Source: Flavobacteriaceae bacterium
Lineage (GTDB): Bacteria > Bacteroidota > Bacteroidia > Flavobacteriales > Flavobacteriaceae
Direction of reading: 5' to 3'
DNA: 5,540 nt
Assembly (NCBI GenBank): GCA_015493405.1
Contig: WGDF01000231.1
Coordinates: forward strand, 1-5,540
Shown here: one piece after another, positions 1 to 5,540 of the stretch
How the letters are laid out: every line of letters starts with the position of its first letter
Position numbering within the stretch: the first letter of the stretch is position 1
Made by a program: the position numbers and the translations under genes
Notes under the pieces: model-generated
Database searches by the model: none
What the model was told of the DNA's origin: nothing
Seen by the model: the letters and a program-made list of their open reading frames with translations, nothing else

Positions 1-1
1 A

Positions 2-1897
2 TTTTGTAGCGTGAACGCTCAAAATCGCATGATGAACAAAGAACAGGAACGTCATCTTTTACAAACGGTGAGACCTGTAGCACACCATTATGATCACTTA
101 CGTAATCCTAATGTCAATGTGCTACTAGATGAGAATTTTGACAATGCAGCTTTGCCGACAGGTTGGAGTGTGGTCGATAATTCTACCGGAGGTGCAGGGC
201 CTTGGACATTTGTGGCTGATTACAGCAACCAAACGCTTGACGGAACGCCTTTTGCGATGGTTAACAGCGATGGTTACGGACAAGACATTACGGAAGACAC
301 AGAATTAGTCACACCGACTATGGATACCTCCGGACTTACTGTTGTTTTTCTCTCTTTTGACCAATATTATAATACTTATACAGGAGCTGATACAGCTGAT
401 GTAGATGTCTATGATGGTACACAATGGGTCAATGTGTTTTCAACTAATTCAGATATAGGCGCATGGGGTGATCCTAATCATCAATCAATAGATGTTTCTG
501 CTTATAAAAATGCCAATTTCCAAGTACGATTCCATTATTACAATGCAAACTGGGAATGGTACTGGGCTGTTGATAATGTTATGGTATATGAACCCGACGC
601 TAATGATTTGGCAGTAACTGATGCTACACCTACCGTTGGGTTGCCTAATATACCTGTGGCATTAAAAGCTAAAGTTTATAATAACGGTAGTGCTTCTCAA
701 GATACTTTCGATGTAACTTTTAATGTAAAAGACGCTTCGAATGCATCCGTATTTAATGAAACCGTTAATGTTGCAGGCGCTGCTTTAGCAAATAGTGGAA
801 CTTATGAAGTTGCTTCAACTGCGCAACCGAGTTTCCCAGTTGGCACTTATACATTAGAAGTTACTGTTGCTTTATCGGGTGATGCAAATACAGCTAATGA
901 TACTTTTTCTACCCCATTACCTGTTATCGATTTTGCCAGTACATATAATTTAAACACTGTGTACAGTTATAATGCTTTTGATGGTGATACTAGTGGTGAT
1001 CTTAATAATCTTATGACTTTTGATATTGGTACCGGTGCCGTTTCGCCACAAGGTGTTTTATCTACTTCTGATTTCTTATCTACAGGAACTTTCATAAATG
1101 ATATTTTGGTAAGTGTTGAAAATGGCACTAATGATATTTATTTGATTGACGGTAGTGCCGGTGCAGCTTATAAATATGGCACCTTTACAGGAGATATTTA
1201 TAACGAAACTAATACTAGCATTACCGGTATTGCATTTGATAATACTTTACACGTCGGTTATGTATGTACCGTAGATGGCTTCTACACATTTGATGAAAAT
1301 TTTCACACGACCTTGGTTGGTTCTATGAACAATGCCGGTGGAATGCTTGGAATAAGTGTTGATAATAACGGAAATGTCTATGGAATTGATGTCTCAGACG
1401 ATAATCTTTATAGTATTGATCCGGCTACCGGAGCAGCTACAGTAGTTGGTGCTCTTGGTGTAGATATCGGTTATGCGCAAGACATCAGCGTTGATCCGAC
1501 TACCGGTAATTTATATGGCACATTATTTGAAATAACCGGAAACACAGGTGGTTTATATGCAATTGATAAAGCTTCCGGTGCTGCCACAGCTATCGGAACA
1601 CCGGGTTCAGATGAATACACTGTATGTGCTATCAAAGGGACAACGGTTTCCATTTCTGAAAACCATATTGCAGGGCTTAAAGTCTATCCTAATCCTACCA
1701 ATGGTATGATTTTGATCAATGCACAAGAAAATATTCAAAGTATTGCAATTGTTAATTTAGCCGGACAAGTTGTTAAAACTTTTGATAATAACGGTTTAAA
1801 TGCACAATTGAATATAAGTGATTTGGCTACAGGAAACTATATTCTTAAAATTACGACTGACCAAACAGTCGGTTCTTATCAAATCCTTAAGAAATAA
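2..1897 (+). CDS. Secreted multidomain protein with choice-of-anchor J domain, propeller-like repeats and T9SS C-terminal sorting domain (5' partial)
   Basis: Probably a cell-surface or secreted protein exported by Sec and then by T9SS; its specific role is unknown. The frame is open to the left edge, and the first codons read FCSVNAQN. This looks like the end of a signal peptide with a Val-Asn-Ala/Gln cleavage site, so the GTG at base 11 is probably not the start and the true start lies upstream. Counting that GTG as residue 1, residues 38-195 resemble a choice-of-anchor J/MAM-like domain (ENFDNAALPTGW at the start, WYWAVDNVMVY at the end). Residues 199-305 look like a CARDB/Ig-like beta-sandwich. 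Residues 310-540 carry degenerate blades such as NLYSIDPATGAATVVG and GLYAIDKASGAATAIG. Residues 556-628 are a type A sorting domain with KVYPNPTNG, VNLAGQVVK, LATGNYILKI and a terminal Lys-Lys. No enzymatic motif is visible, so adhesion or glycan binding is only a guess. A strong terminator follows the stop, so it is transcribed separately from gmd. Confidence 0.9.
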   Translation, partial: FCSVNAQNRMMNKEQERHLLQTVRPVAHHYDHLRNPNVNVLLDENFDNAALPTGWSVVDNSTGGAGPWTFVADYSNQTLDGTPFAMVNSDGYGQDITEDTELVTPTMDTSGLTVVFLSFDQYYNTYTGADTADVDVYDGTQWVNVFSTNSDIGAWGDPNHQSIDVSAYKNANFQVRFHYYNANWEWYWAVDNVMVYEPDANDLAVTDATPTVGLPNIPVALKAKVYNNGSASQDTFDVTFNVKDASNASVFNETVNVAGAALANSGTYEVASTAQPSFPVGTYTLEVTVALSGDANTANDTFSTPLPVIDFASTYNLNTVYSYNAFDGDTSGDLNNLMTFDIGTGAVSPQGVLSTSDFLSTGTFINDILVSVENGTNDIYLIDGSAGAAYKYGTFTGDIYNETNTSITGIAFDNTLHVGYVCTVDGFYTFDENFHTTLVGSMNNAGGMLGISVDNNGNVYGIDVSDDNLYSIDPATGAATVVGALGVDIGYAQDISVDPTTGNLYGTLFEITGNTGGLYAIDKASGAATAIGTPGSDEYTVCAIKGTTVSISENHIAGLKVYPNPTNGMILINAQENIQSIAIVNLAGQVVKTFDNNGLNAQLNISDLATGNYILKITTDQTVGSYQILKK

Positions 1898-1922
1898 TCA
1901 TTTAGATTAAAGATTTATCATC

Positions 1923-1957
1923 AAAAAAGGCTGCATAATTTTATGTAGCCTTTTTTT
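1923..1957 (+). terminator. Intrinsic (Rho-independent) terminator of the T9SS-cargo gene
   Basis: A nine-pair stem joins GGCTGCATA (1929-1937) to TATGTAGCC (1942-1950) with one G-T wobble and a four-base loop. Six A precede it and seven T follow it, so the stem can extend by A-T pairs and the transcript ends in a U tract. It begins 25 bases after the TAA stop. The flanking A and T runs could also make it work on the opposite strand, but no gene there needs it. Confidence 0.88.
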
Positions 1958-1967
1958 ATGGGAATGG

Positions 1968-2008
1968 TTTTTTGAGAGACCCTGAGTTTTGGGAACAGTC
2001 TCAAAAAA
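1968..2008. repeat. Inverted repeat with 10-bp perfect arms, possible second terminator or insertion-sequence end
   Basis: TTTTTTGAGA (1968-1977) is the exact reverse complement of TCTCAAAAAA (1999-2008), with a 21-base spacer that contains CCC and GGG able to pair inside it. It lies just after the terminator. It is a poor terminator for the + strand, because the T run is on the left arm; read from the - strand, its right flank is also T-rich. The inner sequence read on the - strand (GAGACTGTTCCC) is reminiscent of the ends of some Bacteroidota insertion sequences, but I cannot assign a family. Confidence 0.5.
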
Positions 2009-2054
2009 CTTGTGGACTTTTTAAAATAGTCTGATATTTGCTATTAAAAAATAA

Positions 2055-2156
2055 TTGCTGTCTTCTATTGATATGCTACCTATTGCAAAACTACTTTTAC
2101 CGGAATATTTAATAAATAAGCAAGAAAAGATTCAGGATATGTTGATTTTACAATGA
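2055..2156 (+). pseudogene. Possible remnant of an insertion-sequence transposase N-terminal region
   Basis: After an in-frame TAA (2052-2054) this stretch reads LLSSIDMLPIAKLLLPEY and continues LINKQEKIQDMLILQ to a TGA at 2154-2156; an ATG at 2073 would give 27 residues. The pattern LLLPEYLI followed by an EKIQDMLIL-like segment resembles, from memory, the start of the small N-region protein of ISAon1-type transposases in Bacteroidota, where LLPE is typical. Here it stops after about 30 residues and no transposase continues in any frame. It starts about 50 bases after the IS-end-like inverted repeat, which would suit a left IS end. It could equally be chance coding in AT-rich spacer DNA. Confidence 0.3.
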
Positions 2157-2222
2157 TTGATTACTTTGGAACATGGCACTACTTTTTAAACAATATTTAA
2201 GCGAAAATTGAGTTTAATTAAT

Positions 2223-2230
2223 TAAATTTG
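2223..2230 (+). promoter_or_regulatory. Possible Bacteroidota-type -7 promoter box for the gmd operon
   Basis: TAAATTTG matches the Bacteroidota -7 consensus TAnnTTTG exactly and ends 21 bases before the gmd start, which would give a short leader. No good TTG -33 box lies at the usual distance; the nearest TTG (2208-2210) is only 12 bases upstream. The box overlaps the end of a 14-base AT palindrome (TTTAATTAATTAAA, 2213-2226). In such AT-rich DNA a chance match is quite possible. Confidence 0.4.
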
Positions 2231-2251
2231 CTCATTATTAAATTACTTTAA

Positions 2252-3370
2252 GTGAAAAAAAAGAAAGCATTGATTACAGGCGTAACAGGACAGGATGGCG
2301 CCTATTTAAGTGAATTTTTAATCAATAAAGGATATGAAGTCCATGGTATAAAAAGACGTTCGTCTTTATTCAATACGGACCGGATAGACCATTTATATGA
2401 AGATCCGCATCAAACCGGTAGAAATTTTATTTTACATTACGGTGATTTGACCGATAGCACCAACCTTATTAGAATTATTCAAGAGGTTCAACCTGATGAA
2501 ATTTATAATTTGGGGGCCATGAGTCATGTGCAGGTTTCTTTTGAAATGCCGGAATATACGGCGGATACTGATGCTTTGGGAACATTGCGTATTTTAGAAG
2601 CGGTAAGAATTTTGGGTTTAACACATAAAACCAGAATATATCAAGCTTCTACTTCAGAACTTTTTGGCAAGGTGCAAGAAATACCCCAAACAGAGAAAAC
2701 ACCTTTTTATCCGCGGAGTCCTTATGCCGTAGCTAAACTTTATGCGTATTGGATTACAATTAATTATCGTGAAGCTTATCAAATGTTTGCTTCTAACGGT
2801 ATTTTGTTCAATCACGAATCGCCTTTGCGAGGCGAAACTTTTGTCAGTCGCAAAATAACCAGAGCTGCAGCTAAAATTGTTTTAGGTCTGCAAGACACCT
2901 TGTATTTGGGTAACTTAGATGCTAAAAGAGATTGGGGACACGCCAAAGATTATGTCAGAATGATGTGGCTAATTTTGCAACACGACCAAGCGGATGATTG
3001 GGTTATAGCTACCGGTATAACGACTACTGTAAGAGATTTTGCCCGTAAAGTTTTTGAAAATTTAGGTATTGAACTGGAATTTGAAGGCAAAGGTATTGAT
3101 GAAGTCGGGAAAATCAAAAAATGTTCTCATCCCGATTATCAATTGCCGACAGGTCAAACAGTTATCAAAGTAGATGAACGCTATTTTAGACCAACTGAGG
3201 TTGAACTGTTGATTGGGGACTATGCTAAAGCCCGTGAAAAGCTCGGGTGGACACCTGAATATAGTTTAGATGACTTGATTAAAGAAATGACCATGTCTGA
3301 CTTGGAGCTGATTAAAAAAGAAAAATTACTGAAAGAAAATGGTTATAAAATTCCTAGAAATTTTGAATAA
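2252..3370 (+). CDS. gmd: GDP-mannose 4,6-dehydratase
   Basis: Cytoplasmic, NADP-dependent extended short-chain dehydrogenase that converts GDP-D-mannose to GDP-4-keto-6-deoxy-D-mannose, the first step to GDP-L-fucose. The 372 residues match the usual length (about 370). A Rossmann glycine motif (GVTGQDG, 10-16) opens the protein, followed by the IKRRSS loop (33-38) that contributes to cofactor binding. The catalytic residues lie in STSE (Thr134, Glu136) and YAVAK (Tyr158, Lys162). [10 protein letters not shown] (188-197), [10 protein letters not shown] (226-235) and the C-terminal [12 protein letters not shown] substrate region are all present, so the enzyme should be active. The GTG at 2252 is the earliest possible start, because an in-frame TAA directly precedes it and the next Met is residue 90; it places [10 protein letters not shown] as in homologues. 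No Shine-Dalgarno is visible. First gene of the operon, overlapping fcl by one base. Confidence 0.97.
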   Translation: MKKKKALITGVTGQDGAYLSEFLINKGYEVHGIKRRSSLFNTDRIDHLYEDPHQTGRNFILHYGDLTDSTNLIRIIQEVQPDEIYNLGAMSHVQVSFEMPEYTADTDALGTLRILEAVRILGLTHKTRIYQASTSELFGKVQEIPQTEKTPFYPRSPYAVAKLYAYWITINYREAYQMFASNGILFNHESPLRGETFVSRKITRAAAKIVLGLQDTLYLGNLDAKRDWGHAKDYVRMMWLILQHDQADDWVIATGITTTVRDFARKVFENLGIELEFEGKGIDEVGKIKKCSHPDYQLPTGQTVIKVDERYFRPTEVELLIGDYAKAREKLGWTPEYSLDDLIKEMTMSDLELIKKEKLLKENGYKIPRNFE

Positions 3371-4488
3371 TGGATAAAAATGCTTCTATATATGTTGCCG
3401 GTCATACCGGTTTGGTTGGTAGTGCATTGGTTAAAGTACTTCAAAAAAAAGGCTATCAAAATCTGATTTTAAAAAACCATCGAGAATTGGATTTAACTGA
3501 CAGTTTGGCTGTTGAACAATTTTTTAAAAATACACAACCCGAGTATGTTTTTTTGGCAGCGGCAAAGGTAGGCGGTATTATGGCCAATCATTTGCAACGC
3601 GCGGATTTTATTTATCAAAATTTGATGATACAAAACAATGTCATTCATCAAAGTTACCGTCATAATGTCAAAAAACTCTTGTTCTTGGGGAGCACTTGTA
3701 TTTATCCTAAGGAAGCGCCTCAGCCCATGCCCGAAGATAGTTTGCTCACAGGCCCCTTGGAATACACAAATGAACCTTATGCCATAGCCAAAATCGCAGG
3801 GATTAAAATGGTCGAAAGTTATAATTTGCAGTATAACACTAATTTTTTATCAGTGATGCCTACTAATTTATATGGCCCAAATGATAATTTTGATTTGGAA
3901 AAATCACATGTTTTACCGGCTCTAATTCGTAAGATACATTTGGGAAAAGCTCTGGAAAACAATGATTGGGAGACCATCAGAAAAGATTTGAAAAAAACAC
4001 CTATTGAATCAATAAATGATCAGGCAAGTAAAGCCGAGATTTTGGCAATCTTGTCTAAATATGGTATTGAGAAAGAGCAAGATAACGTATCAATAGAAAT
4101 TTGGGGGAGCGGTAAACCTAAAAGAGAATTTTTATGGTCAGAAGATATGGCTGATGCTTGTGTATTTTTAATGGAAAATATCGATTTTAAGGATGTTATC
4201 AAACAACAATTCGATTTGGAAAAAATTAATCCCAAGCAATTTACACCTGAAATTCGGAATACACATATCAACATTGGTACCGGCAAAGATATCCCCATTA
4301 AAGATTTGGCTTACTTAATAAAAGAAATTCTCGGATTTAAAGGTGATTTTTATTTTAACACTGATAAACCGGATGGCACGTTAATCAAACTGACTAACCC
4401 GTCCAAATTGCATAATTTAGGATGGAAGCATTCCGTAGAATTGGCTGAAGGTATAGCTACAATCTATAATTGGTATATAAAACGGTAG
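3370..4488 (+). CDS. fcl: GDP-L-fucose synthase
   Basis: Cytoplasmic NADPH-dependent epimerase/reductase (also called wcaG) that turns the Gmd product, GDP-4-keto-6-deoxy-D-mannose, into GDP-L-fucose through 3,5-epimerisation and 4-reduction. The Rossmann motif GHTGLVG is at 11-17. The active-site residues line up with the E. coli enzyme: Ser108 and Cys110 in GSTCIYP, Tyr137 and Lys141 in PYAIAK, and His180 in EKSHVLPAL. GSGKPKREFLW (246-256) and a final NLGWKH (349-354) are also typical. At 372 residues it is about 50 longer than the E. coli protein (321), mainly from an insertion at about 195-239 and a smaller one at about 274-297; I recall similar insertions in Bacteroides homologues. Its ATG shares the last A of the gmd stop (TAATG), which suggests translational coupling and matched expression of the two pathway enzymes. 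Confidence 0.97.
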   Translation: MDKNASIYVAGHTGLVGSALVKVLQKKGYQNLILKNHRELDLTDSLAVEQFFKNTQPEYVFLAAAKVGGIMANHLQRADFIYQNLMIQNNVIHQSYRHNVKKLLFLGSTCIYPKEAPQPMPEDSLLTGPLEYTNEPYAIAKIAGIKMVESYNLQYNTNFLSVMPTNLYGPNDNFDLEKSHVLPALIRKIHLGKALENNDWETIRKDLKKTPIESINDQASKAEILAILSKYGIEKEQDNVSIEIWGSGKPKREFLWSEDMADACVFLMENIDFKDVIKQQFDLEKINPKQFTPEIRNTHINIGTGKDIPIKDLAYLIKEILGFKGDFYFNTDKPDGTLIKLTNPSKLHNLGWKHSVELAEGIATIYNWYIKR

Positions 4489-4491
4489 ATT

Positions 4492-5540
4492 GTGTTAAAA
4501 AAAATCAGGGAAAGTAGAAAGGATAACAGAGTATTGAGTAATTATATTTACTTGTTGTTGATACAAGGCACCAATTTTATATTGCCACTTATTACCTTCC
4601 CTTATTTGGTAAGAACACTGCATCTTGAAAAATACGGTGTAGTTATGATGGCCGGTTCTTTGATGGTTTTTATGAATATCTTTGTCGATTTCGGTTTTAA
4701 TATCAGTGCTACAAGAGAAGTTTCTATTATTAGAGATGATAAAATGAAATTATCGGCATTTTATTGGAATGTTTTTTATGTCAAACTAATCTTATTGTGC
4801 ATCAGTTTCATCATATTGTATTTGCTAACGCTGACAGTTTCAAAATTACATTCCGAACAGTCCGTTTTCCTTTTAAGTTTTGGAGTAGTTATCGGTCAAA
4901 ATATTTTTCCTACTTGGTTTTTTCAAGGGATTGAAAAAATGAAAGTTATCACTTTAATAAATGTATTGGCCAAAATCATATTTGCGATTACTATTTTTAT
5001 CTTTATTAAAACGCCGGCACAATATATTTTCGTTCCTGTTTTAAATAGTTTGGGCTTTATAATTGCAGGCACTTTCGGTTTTTTGATAAGCTTACGATAC
5101 ATTCATTATTTGCGACCCCAAAAGTCTGTTATGAAAGGATTTGTCGGTGAGAATAAAAGCTTGATTGTATCTAATTTTGCCACCAGTATTTACACCTCAG
5201 GCAACACGTTTATTTTAGGTTTGATAGGTGGCGAAGCTATGGCAGGTATCTATTCGGGTATGGAAAAATTGGTGATGGCTATCAAAACACTTTATACCCC
5301 CTTGTATCAGGCAATGTTTCCCTGGTTGGCATCTAAACCCAAAGAAAAAATTATCCAATTTATAGAATACCTCAAAAAACCGATTGCACTCTCGGGTATG
5401 CTTATTTTTATGCTTATTTTTATATTTGCAGATACCATTTTAGATTTAGTATATAAAAATATTGTTATTACAAGTTATAGCAATGTTTTCAGAATTTTGG
5501 GATTAATCGCCTTTTTTGCTTCCTTAAATATGGTTTATGT
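4492..5540 (+). CDS. Wzx-type polysaccharide flippase, O-antigen/teichoic-acid exporter family (3' partial)
   Basis: Predicted inner-membrane protein of the MOP superfamily (Polysacc_synt family) that would flip undecaprenyl-diphosphate-linked oligosaccharide to the periplasm. The frame stays open to the right edge, giving 349 of an expected 410-480 residues. A basic N-terminus (KKIRESRKDNR) precedes TM1 (about 16-36), which leads into the family-typical PLITFPYLVRTL. Further hydrophobic helices lie at about 48-66, 95-117, 124-145, 152-175, 177-201, 226-247, 300-318 and 332-349. FPTWFFQGIEKMK (139-151) is a family hallmark, and SNFATSIYTSGNTFILG opens the second half. I chose GTG at 4492, three bases after the fcl stop, because it keeps the basic N-terminus; TTG at 4534 is possible but would begin almost inside TM1. 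Co-transcribed with gmd and fcl, so its substrate probably contains L-fucose. The symbol wzx would fit, but the substrate is unproven. Confidence 0.9.
   Translation, partial: MLKKIRESRKDNRVLSNYIYLLLIQGTNFILPLITFPYLVRTLHLEKYGVVMMAGSLMVFMNIFVDFGFNISATREVSIIRDDKMKLSAFYWNVFYVKLILLCISFIILYLLTLTVSKLHSEQSVFLLSFGVVIGQNIFPTWFFQGIEKMKVITLINVLAKIIFAITIFIFIKTPAQYIFVPVLNSLGFIIAGTFGFLISLRYIHYLRPQKSVMKGFVGENKSLIVSNFATSIYTSGNTFILGLIGGEAMAGIYSGMEKLVMAIKTLYTPLYQAMFPWLASKPKEKIIQFIEYLKKPIALSGMLIFMLIFIFADTILDLVYKNIVITSYSNVFRILGLIAFFASLNMVY

Larger units (their letters stand above)
1898..2251. other. Intergenic region between the T9SS-cargo gene and gmd
   Basis: This 354-base AT-rich gap has no intact gene on either strand. 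From left to right it holds the terminator of the upstream gene, a second inverted repeat with T/A-rich arms, a short stretch whose translation resembles the N-terminus of a transposase, and a -7-like promoter box before gmd. Bases from about 2157 to 2210 show nothing I can name. The mixture of an IS-like end and a broken reading frame suggests an old insertion that has mostly decayed, but this is inference. Confidence 0.6.

Noticed and set aside
1471..1653. A 60-residue open frame on the - strand
   Set aside because: It lies wholly inside the T9SS-cargo coding sequence, opposite the propeller repeats, has no recognisable domain, and is best explained as a shadow of the gene.
2255..2262. A run of eight A right after the gmd start, with similar runs at 3443-3450 in fcl and 4497-4504 at the flippase start
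   Set aside because: These could in principle slip and switch genes off, but lysine-rich starts in AT-rich genomes produce such runs routinely, and all three frames are intact.
2813..2842. Leu192 in [10 protein letters not shown] of Gmd, where the E. coli enzyme has Arg
   Set aside because: I believe this position varies among bacterial homologues, and the neighbouring catalytic and binding residues are intact, so no loss of activity is implied.
4020..4298. A 92-residue open frame on the - strand
   Set aside because: It is antisense to a well-conserved part of fcl and shows no family motif; a chance frame.
4516..4522. A Shine-Dalgarno-like AGAAAGG before a TTG at 4534
   Set aside because: Spacing is long (11 bases), Bacteroidota rarely depend on this motif, and the TTG start would lose the basic residues before TM1; GTG at 4492 fits better.
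1..5540. tRNA, rRNA, CRISPR array, riboswitch, phage or toxin-antitoxin genes
   Set aside because: I looked on both strands and saw no cloverleaf, regular direct repeats with spacers, recognisable leader structure or matching protein motifs.

Overview
The window looks like chromosomal DNA from a member of the Bacteroidota, most likely a Flavobacteriia-type organism. The evidence is a C-terminal sorting domain of the type IX secretion system (T9SS), AT-rich DNA, starts without Shine-Dalgarno sequences, a TAnnTTTG-type -7 box, and a GDP-fucose synthase with the long insertion I associate with Bacteroidota homologues. Everything I can support lies on the + strand.

Layout. Bases 2-1897 hold the 3' part of a large secreted multidomain protein. 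It has the end of a signal peptide, a choice-of-anchor J (MAM-like) domain, an Ig-like CARDB-type domain, a degenerate beta-propeller and a type A T9SS sorting domain. The gene is cut at the left edge and ends at a strong intrinsic terminator (1923-1957). Bases 1898-2251 form a 354-base intergenic region. It holds that terminator, a second inverted repeat (1968-2008), a short fragment that may derive from an insertion-sequence transposase (about 2055-2156), and a possible promoter just before the next operon.

Bases 2252-5540 are a tightly packed operon: gmd (GDP-mannose 4,6-dehydratase), fcl (GDP-L-fucose synthase) and a Wzx-type polysaccharide flippase that runs off the right edge. gmd and fcl overlap by one base (TAATG), and the flippase starts three bases after the fcl stop. 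Gmd converts GDP-D-mannose to GDP-4-keto-6-deoxy-D-mannose, and Fcl epimerises and reduces this to GDP-L-fucose. The flippase would move undecaprenyl-linked oligosaccharide across the inner membrane. This is probably the start of an O-antigen, capsule or exopolysaccharide locus making an L-fucose-containing glycan, with glycosyltransferases and a polymerase expected to the right.

I found no convincing new system. The points most worth checking are the intergenic IS-like relic and its inverted repeat, the propeller repeats in the secreted protein, and the in-frame junction between fcl and the flippase.
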